Of a stretch of 64,000 bases of DNA, positions 46,801-58,537 are shown piece by piece. The translations under genes and the position numbers were made by a program. Numbering within the stretch: the first letter of the stretch is position 1; every line of letters starts with the position of its first letter. This stretch comes from Macrotrachela quadricornifera (taxonomy: Eukaryota; Rotifera; Eurotatoria; Philodinida; Philodinidae), in assembly GCA_022393335.1 (NCBI GenBank), contig JAJEKB010021795.1, positions 1,055,106-1,119,105 on the forward strand, read 5' to 3'. Under the pieces are notes generated by a model that worked only from the letters and a program-made list of their open reading frames with translations, did no database searches and was not told the DNA's origin.

Positions 46801-47644
46801 CGTCAATGGACGGGTTTTAATAAAGATCATGTTCCACAAGCAGCTAATCGACCAGAACAACGACTTACTGAACGAGAAAGAAATGAACAGTAAAAGATTT
46901 TTCTGTACTCTAACTATTTAGTTTTTCATTTCTTTAATTCAGAGCTCTTCAACTCGAAAGACGATTACGAGAAGTAAATAATAAAAAAGATATTTCTTTT
47001 AAATCGTTCATTTATAATTTATCATACTATAGGAAATGACTAAACGACAAGAAACAGAACGAACATTACAATCAAAAATTGATCAACTTCAACGTGAAAT
47101 TGATCACATGAAATATGCTGCCGTTCCTCTAACAACAGCACAACCTTATCGTGCACCAACACCAGCTGAACGATATGTTGTTAATCCTCGATCACGAGTA
47201 TAAAATATATAAACTTGAAATATTATTAAAACTAACTAATCATTTATTCTACATAGCCTATTACACCATTGAAAGAAACACCAAAACGGCAACAAGTTAA
47301 CAGTCCAGTTCATGATCTTCTTCGTAAGATAGTACAAACATGCAATCGAGGTATTAATACCTTTTTTTTTCTAATAATGGTTTCACTATTTCAACTTGTC
47401 TATTATTTTTTTAGTGGCACATGGTGAAGGAAAAAATAGTGTGGCACTTAATGAACAAACAAAAAATGATATACGAGTTCATAAACTTGATTTAAAAATG
47501 GCTGAACGACAAGTTATTGGTCGAACATTACGTATGGATGAATGGAATGATTTACCAGAAGCACAAAAAGAAGCTTATAGTCAACAAATGCTTGAAGCTG
47601 TCAAAGTGCGTATTCAAAGTCGTTATACTGCTGGACGTAAATGA
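43846..47644 (+). CDS. TBC-like domain and coiled-coil protein, family not named
   Basis: Fifteen exons: 43846-43902, 43957-44110, 44175-44435, 44493-44627, 44692-44821, 45041-45140, 45200-45305, 45357-45443, 46386-46531, 46603-46750, 46799-46889, 46943-46973, 47033-47197, 47257-47350 and 47415-47644. All are in phase, giving 644 residues. The region about 235-395 is all-helical, and KYMFVGCLTTDPLLFVWDQY, then AIAAAMIITLRD, recalls the end of a Rab-GAP TBC domain (the R/K-IWD helix). The catalytic Arg and Gln fingers of active TBC domains were not found. Residues about 465-515 form a coiled coil (RLTERERNEQ to LQREIDHM). The C terminus is basic. Donor GTTCGT at 46532 is weak. Intron 8 is 942 bp and holds a GC-rich repeat. 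I do not recognise an orthologue. Confidence 0.7.
45776..46275. mobile_element. GC-rich palindromic repeat insertion in intron 8
   Basis: AACTGCGACGCAGTT occurs at 45788-45802 and 45844-45858, and near-inverted words (ACTGCGTCGCAG, 46202-46213) recur at the other end with CTACGCCGTAG. The arms are rich in CG dinucleotides, unlike the flanks and the AT-rich middle. It resembles the ends of a foldback element about 500 bp long, of the same general style as the element at 3643-3988 but with different sequence. Confidence 0.5.
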
Positions 47645-50219
47645 TAATTAAACCAAAGATAAAACAACTAAAGCTTTTTCGCGTTTATATAGAATTATAT
47701 ATTCTGATAAAATAAATCATTTTATATCTTTAAAAATACACACATCTATATCTAATGTTTTTCTTCCTATAAGACGAGTTCTATTTGTTATATTAACAGT
47801 TAAATCCTAACAATCAAATGAATGAAATTACAGCAATAAATTATTGAATACATAAGGATTATACAACTTTGATTAATTTCAAGTCGTAAATAAATCATTG
47901 GTAAATATTTGATAACCTTTTCAATTGCTTTTCTTTAGCATAATAAAAGTAATGACTACTCAAGGTTTTTTAATTCTCTTTTTGCATATTTTATTTGAAT
48001 ACTTTAATTCTTATTAGCAATATGTTCTACCATTATTTTTATGATTTATTTTGAATAATATATACTATCGTCATACCTGTGCTTTGTGCTATTTCATTTG
48101 TTATTGTATAGTTCTTCGTTCCATTAGATTATTCTTTCGACTTATTAAATGTTTTAGCTTTTAATATAGTAATTTCTTTTATTAAATTTAATGCAGATCA
48201 TAATCATTGATTTTATGTTGGATAGGATATTCAAAATTTTCAGTTATTCAAATGTTGATATGAATGTCCGTTCTTGTAAAAATTGGATCATTTATTTTTA
48301 CATAGTAGACAAAATATGTTTATATCTATAACGAAAAGTAAAGATCTTCAAAAGATTTTACTTTCAAAGTACCATGACGGGGATATTTCAATAGAGATCG
48401 ATCGTGATTTATATGGTAGGATTGGTTTAAAAACAATCGAACGATGATGTATCGATCTAGCTCTATTACATTATCAAGTCCATCAGATTCTTCAGGTTTT
48501 GTCAGAACAAAAAAGCAATATTCAGAAAGTAAAAATCCGTTTATGCCGAAAAAAAAAGTATCAGGTTGAAAACTATCGATAGATTTTGATATTTCCGAAA
48601 GAGATGTTCAGAGAATAATGAAAAACGATTTAGGGCTACATACCTATAAAAAAAAAGTAATGAAACCACTGATTTCCGATCGTTACAAGATCAAAAAAAA
48701 ATTGCAAATTTGGTTCCGAAGACTTTCGAAAAGAAACCATGAGAATTTTCTTTCCGACTGAGAAGTTTTTTTGACATTGACGGTGTCTATCGGGCCTGCA
48801 AAATCTACTGTAGTTTTCCTGCAGCACACAAAAAAGTCTGAAAAATTTCTCCAACTTTCAAAAACGTACTAGTCAAAATATCTTTCTGTCAGAAATGTGT
48901 ATTAAAGAAAATAATTCTGTTCTTTTCTCGATTCATGAGATTTAATCCGATGGTGATGATAATTTTGCTGCTTCCTGCCATCGGAATCGACTGATGACTA
49001 ATGACTCCAGCCTTATCAACTTCCATAGATGATACTGTTCAAATTTTTGTGAAAATACCAGCGTTTATTTTTGGTTTTTATTTGACTGAAGCATTCTAAT
49101 ATGATATTGATTTTGCATTGGCGAAAGTTCGGACTGGTGTATGAATGCTTTTTAAAAACTGATTTAAATAGCAGTTTTAGATCTAATTGATAAATACTTA
49201 TTTCCTATTACTTTATCGTTTAATTTTTTAAAACAAAATACATTTGACAAGTTTACCGAAAAAAAATTGAAACAAATGGAATATTGAAAAGATAGACGAA
49301 ATTTCTTGCAATCCATAAAGTTCATATTTGAGTCGTTGGATTGTTGTACACTTTATTTCAGCAAAAGTTGTCTGTTTATAAACAACAGAGAATATATGAC
49401 GACTAATGAGAGAGATTTGATATTATAGCTACAGTCCTTTAATAGAGAGAGCGACGTAGATTCGTCTAAATTTTATAGTTTAATTCCCTTCTAGAAATAA
49501 TTAAAATTCTGCCCCAGAACTCTTTCACTATGGCTCAATTATATTTTATGCTTACTTTTTCTTTTTGTCGCTTTAATTTTCGTGCATACATGACACGTAT
49601 AACGTACATACGTCTTTAGTTCCTATCTTCTTTTTTGTTTCCGGGTATTTCTCCAAACATTTTGTCTTATATAGACACAGTTGTTGCTTGGAAACAAAAT
49701 AGTTCAGCATTACTCATTAGCAAGAATAATTAGTTTATCTTTTTAGAGAAATTGAAATTTTCCTTTTGAAGATTGAGATACCACTATTTAAGTAACGGTT
49801 ACTTTCTCATTCAATGAGGTTTTGTGTTTTATTCCCGGTTCAATATATTTTCAAGATGTGCAGAATATGCCAATCTGCGCGTGCGTGACCCGGGAAATTT
49901 TTTATTATAGTGAAAGATTCTGCATCTCTTATATTTTCCCGAGAATTTCGTTTTTCTCAGCATTGTCTCTGGAACCTACGGGTAGATTCTTCACTTCTGG
50001 AGGTGAGTGTCTACTATTATAGTCAATTCTAATAAACTTAAAAGAAATCAAATTCCATTAATGATTAATTTAACGTTGTGTGTTCTTCAATTACATGACA
50101 TATATGTATTAATAATAACCATATTGGCAAAAGACGAAAAATAAAATAAAATAAATATATAATACAAAAACAGAAATAGTATTAGATACATAATAATAAT
50201 ACAAATCTTCAACAATTAT
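47645..50219. other. Spacer with transposon debris
   Basis: 2.6 kb between convergent genes. It contains the mariner-type relic listed separately. The open frame at 49822-50022 has no recognised similarity and no splice support. Confidence 0.4.
48331..48870 (+). pseudogene. Decayed Tc1/mariner-type transposase
   Basis: Pieces in different frames follow the N-terminal half of a mariner-like transposase. A helix-turn-helix region reads LLSKYHDGDISIEIDRDLYG and GLKTIER. A linker with KSNIQKVKIRLCRKKK follows. The second helix-turn-helix is DISERDVQRIMKNDLGLHTY, followed by KPLISDRYKIKKKLQIWFRR, and the first catalytic Asp environment reads LSD-x-E..FDIDGVY. Stops and at least three frameshifts destroy the frame, and the DDE C-terminal half is not seen. 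It may be truncated by deletion. Confidence 0.7.
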
Positions 50220-53200
50220 TTAACTACCACTATCATACCCAGTGACAATAATTGATGGTGAACCAACTGCTATTCTATTATCTCGTCGAACAACACCTAT
50301 AGATTGTTGAACAAGTATTGATGAAGATGATAATGAATCATTTTTATCTTTATCTTGTTCAACATCATCAGCAAGATGTAACGATGGATAATATGGTAAA
50401 GTATTTTGACGTATATTTGTTTGTATTGAATTATGTTGACATTGTTTAATTATCGCTGTTCGAGATGGTTTTTGTACATTATTATTATTAATCATTATTG
50501 TTTCATCGAATGTTTTTTGTCGAATACGATGATGATGACGTCCTGGAGATTCTCTATATGAAATAACATTACTACTATTAGTATTATTATTATCTTGTGT
50601 AAGAAATTCATTAATAACACGATTTGTTTTTTCGTCAATACTATAATCATTTATTAGTTGCATTGGATGACTTGATGTACTAGAACCTAAACTTGATGTT
50701 GTTGTGTCACGAACCATACTAAATTTTAATCGATTTTTTGTTATATTTGTAGGAAGTACTGGATTTATTGTCGATGTTTTTATTGAATTTAATGTTGGTA
50801 AATTAGTAGATGGTATTGGATGATCAAATGAAATTGAACCACGTTTAGAACGAAATGCTGCTATTTGTGGACTAATAGTAACAGGTGGTGTTACTGAAGA
50901 TGGTGATCGTTGAAAAATATGACGAGAATCTCTAGGATTAGATAATGGTGTATAATGTAGAAGACCATCACTGTTAGATGATAAATGAATATTATCATTA
51001 AGTTCATTTGAATGAATTATGGATTGTTTTCCAAAAGATTCTATAATAAAATAAAATTATTGTATGGAATGTTTAATATATGAATGTGACTTGTTTTTTT
51101 TGTTACCTAAAACTTCCGTTTCATCAGATTTTGATCGATGAAGATCAATATGTCGAACCTGTAATGTTGATGATGGCTTCTGTACATTTCCTTCATTTAC
51201 CTAGTATAGAAGATAGATGAAAATTTATTTGTTCTAAAATTAGACTATATACTTGATGAATAATTGTTGATGATAATAGATATTCATCTGTTGGTAGAGG
51301 AACATTTGTTGTGGCATGACGTTTTTCTTTACTAAATTCTCGTCGTTTTTTACTTGCTGTTCGATTAAATGATGATGATGTAACAAGATTATTATTTAAT
51401 AAATTTGTATTTGGTGATAATAAATGATTAATTGAATTTATTCTATAACGATCATCAAGTGGAATATTTGTTGATAAACTACGGTGTTGCATCATATGTG
51501 AATTACGTCTTGAAAAAAAAAAAGAAGAAATTAAAAATAAAAGTAAAGAAAAATTCGTTTTCTATACTGATTATTATTTGATATTTGTTGTTGATTTAAA
51601 TCTTCTTCAAGATCTTTAATATCAATACTTGTTTGTTCTTGTTGTGTACGTGATTCTCCTCCCATATAAATAACACTTTCACCTCCATCAGCTGACATCC
51701 AATCTAAACTAAATGTATGATTTTGACTATTTTGACTTTCTAATGATTTATAACCACTATCATCTGGTTGTGTTAATGATTGTTGTTGTTGTTGTCGATC
51801 ATGTAAAAATCTCTGATTAATATCAGGTAAAGTATATTCATTTCCAGATGATTCAATAGATGTAAAATGATCATTTGGTCCACGACTACTTGTATCTGAT
51901 TGCATATCAAAATCAGTTTCAAGACTTCGATCAAAACTTGAATTTTCACTTTTTGAATTAAAATTATTTAATAAACTTGAAAAATCAGTTGATTTTATTG
52001 TTGATGATGTATTATTATTATTATTTTCATCATTTAAACTTATTTGATTATTAAGTAATTGTTGTTCTCGTTTAGCATTTGATTGATTAATACAACTACG
52101 ACGTTTTTCAAATGTACGTCGTAATGCTTGACGACGTACTTCAGGTGGTGGTAAAAGTAAATTTGATGAACTTTTACGACGATATTGATATTTTGATAGA
52201 TCATCATCAATATCACCAATATTTGTTTTATTTATTGTATGATGAATAGCCATAGCTCCAGCAGAATCAATTGATGTTGATGTTAATAAATCAGGTGAAA
52301 GATCTTCTGGAGATGTTCGATCTAATTGATGTTGTTCTTCAAATTCATATGATTGACGTAAACGCCAAAGATCTTGAGATGCTAGAAGAATATTATTATT
52401 ATGATTATTTTATGATTAAGTATACCTTTACGATTAGTATTTTGTTGATATCCATCCTAAATAAATAAATATATATAATTTGAATAGATTTTTCTCAAAT
52501 ATAATATTTACCAATTGAGATAATTGAACAGCTTGAACAAGTTCACTCATATTAGGAATTTTGATAATAATTGGTGGTGGAGCTACAGGTGATGGTAATT
52601 GATGTTCTTCATCACATTCATAAGATTTAGTTCGACGATTAACTACAGTATTTGATGATTGATTAACAGGTCGTAAAAGATGAACAGCATCAAAACTTCG
52701 AGATTGTTTATCAACTGTTGAATTATTTGATGGTGATGATGAATGTTCAAGTGAACGTGAATGTTCATGTTCTCGTTGAACAATTGATGAACGAATTTTT
52801 GATGTTTGATCTAGAAGAAAGAATAATTCATTTATTATTATAATATTTTTCTTTTTTTTTACCAGATGGATCAAGTTCAACAGTAATATCTTTTTTTTCA
52901 ATAGCAGAATTTTTTCGACTTATTATAGGTGTTGGTGGTGATAAATGTTGTGAACCAGGTGGAGTATTTGTTGGTGTATTACCAACAACAGAAAGACTTG
53001 AACCACGTGGTGTAAAAAAAATTTCTTGTTGTGTTGATATTGCAGGTGATGGTGTTGAAAGTTGTTGTTGATTATTATTATTATTATTAGAACGATAAGT
53101 TAAAGTAACATCAAAACTACTTTGACGATAAGGTGATAAAGATGATGTTGATGATGGACGTGTATCAGCATTAAGTGAAAGACCTTTTTCAAGACGTGGA

Positions 53201-54508
53201 CTTTCAGATTTCTTATATGTAATTACTGAATTATTTGAATTTTGTCGAACATAACATCGTGGATCAACTTGTAAATATTGTTCACCAGGTTCATCATCAG
53301 ATAATACATTTCTATAAGATTATTTTATTTAAATAAGATTTAATATTTAAACTTACGAATCATGTTGATTGTTACCTATTAAATATAAAAAAAGAATAAT
53401 TACAATATAGTTTCAAATCATAATTAATTCTTCATTTATAGTTTTGTAAGTACATGAATTAAAGCTTTTAATATATTAAAAAAACCTGGAATCACCTTTT
53501 CTTTGTCAGAATATTTCAAAATAAAAAAACGCACATGTTTATTGAAAATAATATTAGAATAAAAAACAATTTAATCAAATTCTTTCTAATGGTTCTATTA
53601 TTATTTTTTTTTTTTTCTAAAAGAATAATGTTAACCATTATGATTGCTTACAGTTAAATTGTTAAAAGAAAGGAAATTAGAATTTTTTTGCATCAATTCT
53701 TGTTGCTAAAACTTGATGAAATCTATTCAAAATAGAATATATCATGAATACAATATGTTTTTCTAGTTAGACATGTTCTTTTTCGTGCTAAAATTCTTAA
53801 TAATAATATTTTCATTGGAAAAATCTAATGTAATTGAATATATGCACTGTGTTAATTATATTCTATTAGTGTAAGAGCGAGTTTTTTTTTCATAAAAGAA
53901 AAAACACTAAAATGACCTATAAATGACTTCTTTTTTTAATGAATTATTCAAGTGAAGATTGATAAAATACTAAAACAATGGAAGCAAAATATTGTGCATA
54001 ATAAATTTTGATATTAATATGCGTAACTATATTAAAAATAAAGAAGCTTTTTTTATTTTATTTAAGTATAATTCTTGACATTTATGACTTTCATAAATAC
54101 CTGATGATACTGGTTTTGAACTGGGTATTTGCCATTGATTTCTATGAACAAAAAGAGTTTTCATAGATAAATAAAATGAATTATTGATATTTTTATACTC
54201 TGGTAATTGATATCGATCAAGTGGATTTGATCGACGTGGTTCAAGTCTGGAAAATTCTCGTGTACCACATTGATATAAATGAGTTCTATCTCGATATGTT
54301 GCTTGATTTAATGTTTCGTATAAAATTTTCATTTGTTCGGCTTCTCTAGAATTTATTTATATATATATATATATATGGATAAAGATTTTTATAAGAAAAT
54401 TTTTACCTCAAACTTTTTCGATTTAAACAATATTTGCATAGTAATAAAATCGAAAAAACAATGAGAAGACCACCGACAATACCCGTTATAAGTACAAAGA
54501 ATGCCAGA
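50220..54508 (-). CDS. Large Ser-rich membrane protein, TM and cytoplasmic part (5' end missing)
   Basis: Ten exons: 54508-54407, 54345-54101, 53375-53357, 53311-52863, 52810-52512, 52456-52426, 52381-51568, 51508-51253, 51200-51107 and 51040-50220. Every junction keeps frame over 3130 coding bases (about 1043 residues). The first recognised exon is a membrane helix (SLAFFVLITGIVGGLLIVFS) followed by KYCLNRKSLR. The remainder is a long intracellular tail: Ser/Asn/Gln-rich, with YQCGTREFSRLEPRR, SFDVTLTYR, LWRLRQSYEFEEQHQLDRTS and PPPEVRRQALRRTFEKRR. It ends IVTGYDSGS. No ATG or signal peptide was found in frame upstream, so ectodomain exons must lie further right or beyond a long intron. No family recognised; it may be a cell-surface adhesion or scaffold-binding protein. 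Confidence 0.75.
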
Positions 54509-57500
54509 CTTATTTGATTAAAATATGTTCAGATATTCTGAATAAATAAATAAATAAATAAAAAAAAAACGAAAGGACATTATCTTTCTTTAACATCAAA
54601 CTAATTGTTTTCGTGATCATAAGGGCAAAAAACTAATTAATATAAGTATTTTGTTATTTGTAAGATTTTTTCTTTTCCTTAGATGAATACTCATTTTCAT
54701 TGTTAACAACAAAATGAGTTTTTACATCTAAAGATAATCACTGTTCAATACTTATAATGACAGTCAATGCCCTTGCCTTTTTTGTTTTCTTCATACGTCA
54801 TTATTATTACTGTTCAATAATAAATAGAAGAAAAATTCTCATGTAGAAAGTTGAATAATAATATGACGAAATTTTATTTGCGTCGATAGATTTAAATATA
54901 TTACAAAAAAAAAACTAAATTTACGCTTGACTCATTTTTCTAAAGAATAAAAATATATTTTATCAACATAATTTTACATGTGTCTAAACCAGTAGTATGT
55001 CGATGATCTCTATTCAATTTCTAAGATGAACGACGTTTAGAAAAGTAGTGTGAGAGAGAGAGAGAGAGAGAGCTTTTTTCCTGTTTCTTTCTTTTTTCTT
55101 TTTCTCGGCTTCGCAGTTTCTTTCGCTCCTTTTTTCTTTTTTTGTGTTGTATTAATAGAGGAGGGTCTTGTAAGTAATGAATTTTCTTTCATGTGTCACA
55201 CCGTTTAAAATACTAGTAAAGTAATCATAATAGTAATAACAGGCAAAACAAAAAAGAAAATATTATTCACAAGACTAAATTACTTATAAAAGAAGAAACT
55301 AACATTACTCGTTAAATTATGAATTTATTTAAAATATTTTAAAAAACATGAATTTATCTCATATGTCATCTATTTATGATTACATGCATGACACATTTAC
55401 AATTCAGTGTAAACAGATGCTTCGGCAGCTGTATAATTATAAATCTCTATAGAAAACACAATAACTCATTTTCAATACATGGTACATAAATAAAACAAAA
55501 CAAATGTTAAATAGATTCTCATGAGATTTTATTCTTTATAATACAAAATGACAATAAAGAATCTAAACATATTAATAGATTTGTTTTTCTAAATTGAATA
55601 AATAATTTGACTACCTATAAATTCTTTTATTCTCAAATATTTATGCATTAAATAAAGTTATTCAATATGCATAATCATGAATACATACTAAATAGTTCTT
55701 AGAATTTATTTGTTTTTATTTGAATGCTAATATATATTGAGTGGAAGAATGACTGCTTGATGTATTTTTATATAAAAGAAAATGAACGAGTATATGAGTG
55801 TCTATATTCTTTCATTGACAATGCCATCATTACTAATGTCGTCTGTTTTCTAACACGCGACAATGATGGAAATATACGATAGGAAAATATGCTTCTCCAT
55901 AGGGTTAACAAAAAAAAAAATCTATAAGAGCCTATTGGCAGCATTAGAAAAAAAAACGGAATCTTTTTCATTTCAATTTCTCTCTTGATTACAAATTTAC
56001 GTTATCTATATTTTATGACTTCATATGCGTGACCTCTAATCGATAGGCATCTTAATCAACTTATTTTAAATTCCTTTGATCGGCGACATTTTCAATAGGA
56101 AAATTCAAGATTATAATATACTGTTCATCATACACATATAGATAGATAGAAAAATTAAGAAAGAATTTCTTTTTTTTCTCATTAAAAACGCACACGCTTA
56201 CACGCACATAAAACTAAATATAAGTGTTGTATAAACTTTGCTACCTTCTTTATTCTATTATGTCAGGAAATTGATAATCAGCACATTTAAAGATCTACTC
56301 ACTTCACATACAATCTTATCTATTCACTTAACATATAATACTATTTCTTACTTCTTTTAATACATTCATCTATCGATGTAGGTACTATTTACTAGGAAAA
56401 AAAAAGAATCTCTGGAGATTTTTCTTCTGTTCTACTATGCTCAAAAGGTTATACATTTGAATATCGAACGGAAAATTTTCTTCATTATATAGAATAAAGT
56501 CAACAAAACTAAGCAGACGCGTGTTTCTCTTATTGACGAACATATATATAAAAACAAAAAAAAAAACAAACTATTCTATAATTAATATGAACATTCACAA
56601 TTCTACTTAATAATTCAACTATATGTCAAAAAAACAACGAGAAGCCAAATAAAAATGATTATTCTGCATGCTTTAGAATGGATTAAAAATCATTCGATAT
56701 AAACTTAAATATATTTATTTTTATTCATATATTATATCGTTTTCGACTTAATTCTTAAATTTTATTTATCAATTCTTTTTCTTATCACTAAAATTCAATA
56801 TACATACTAGATTTTATTATTTTCTCAAACTATAAAAATTCAAAATAAGTGTACTTTTTATCATCGTCGTCAAATTTCTTCTTCCTTTTTTTTTCTATCT
56901 GCTCATTTTCTATATTACGTCTCCAGTTATTTTCTTCTATTTTTTTTTTGCTATGCTTGTCAATGACAATAGAACTTTGACAAGAGAAATAAAAAATATT
57001 ATATTCACACCTTACATCGCGTGTTTATTACACTTCTATTGTATTCAGTTTATTGTACCATATAGAAATTATAGTATGAAATAGCAAAAAAGAACTAGAA
57101 TATAAACATATACAGTCATAAATTTTATATAATATTGAACAAAAGAAACAAAAAAAAAACATTTCTTTGTTTTAGAAATAAATTATTATGGAAATGACGT
57201 TAGTTTAGAATACTTTCTGTCTACATGAAGTAAAGTATGAAGTGACATATAAATGAAAAATTTTAGATAGTTTAGTACAATTAGTATCATTCTAAATTTT
57301 TCAAACTATTAAACTACATAATAAATCTTTGATAATTATTCATAAATATTGTTATATTAAACAAAGTAATTTCCTATATATATATAAAACAAAACAAAAC
57401 AAATATACAATGTCATTCTGATCTTATTTGATTAATATATGTAAAAGAAATAATATTTGTTGCAATCTATCTCAATGACATGTCGAAATAGATTCTGGAA

Positions 57501-58537
57501 CACTTGAAAAAAAAATTTTTTATTATATATATATATATTATTTTGTAAATATTATAGAAAAGTAGATCTGCACTATTGAACAAAATGATATTTCATATAA
57601 TATATTAGCAAGCAAAAAAAGACTTAAAATATCGTCTATTATTATTATTAGTTTTTTTTTTAGACATCATCAATATGTCATAGATTGACTGAAGTATACT
57701 CTATAATGTGAACGTAACTATCCATTAAAATAGAAGAGAATGTAACACTCGATATTGGTCGAGGGAAAGAAAGAAATAATGTGTTATCTTCTATTTCTAT
57801 ACTGCTTGATAAACGGTAGAGAAAGAAAGGAGGAAAATCTTGTAGATAATAACGTAGAAAAATGATTATTTATGTATATATTTTTTACTCTTGTTCTTTT
57901 CTTCCTTTTCTGTACATATAAGTATATGTTTGAGATTGTCTGTGAACACTTATATCTGTTCTTCTTCTTGACTTTTTGCTGTTCTTTATATGATAACCTA
58001 TTCTCATATAAGTTAGTTTCTAAAAAGAGAAAAAATAAAGATATACGACGATGCTGTTTGATCTGTTAATAACAAAGATGGGTTAACTATTATCATTTTT
58101 ATCATAGATTCAACTGTCCAGATTGATTGAGAGATTAATGAACTAATAAGAAAAAGAATAATTCTTATTATTTGGTAAGTTTTATTATCTTTTAATCAAT
58201 AGAAATCTTTATATTATTTTATAATATATCTCGATTATTTATTTAATCAAGATGAATAATTATTTGTAAATGATGTGTAATAATAGTAAAAGATAAAATA
58301 TGATAACATATGCATATCTATCACTGACATTGTATTGAACAAATAAATGAATACAGATATATAATACTATCATCCCATAATAACCTTCGAACATTCTATC
58401 ATAATGAGTATATATTAGATTGATAGATTGGGCATAACTCATTGTTCTTCTTCTTCTTCTCCTCTGTTTTTCTTTCCCCTTACATTTTTATATGTGTGAC
58501 AATAGTTACGAGTAACTATTGATGATGCATATATACA
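54509..58537. other. 4-kb non-coding region upstream of two divergent genes
   Basis: AT-rich, with a GA microsatellite at 55051-55072 and TA runs. It should include the TRIM promoter and the undetected 5' exons or introns of the membrane-protein gene. Frames at 55768-55971, 57872-58069 and 58260-58442 lack coding character. Confidence 0.45.
55051..55072. repeat. (GA)n microsatellite
   Basis: Eleven GA/AG units followed by a pyrimidine-rich tract. Confidence 0.9.

Noticed and set aside
49822..50022. 66-codon frame
   Set aside because: Cys/Phe-rich but without recognisable domain, splice sites or neighbouring exons.
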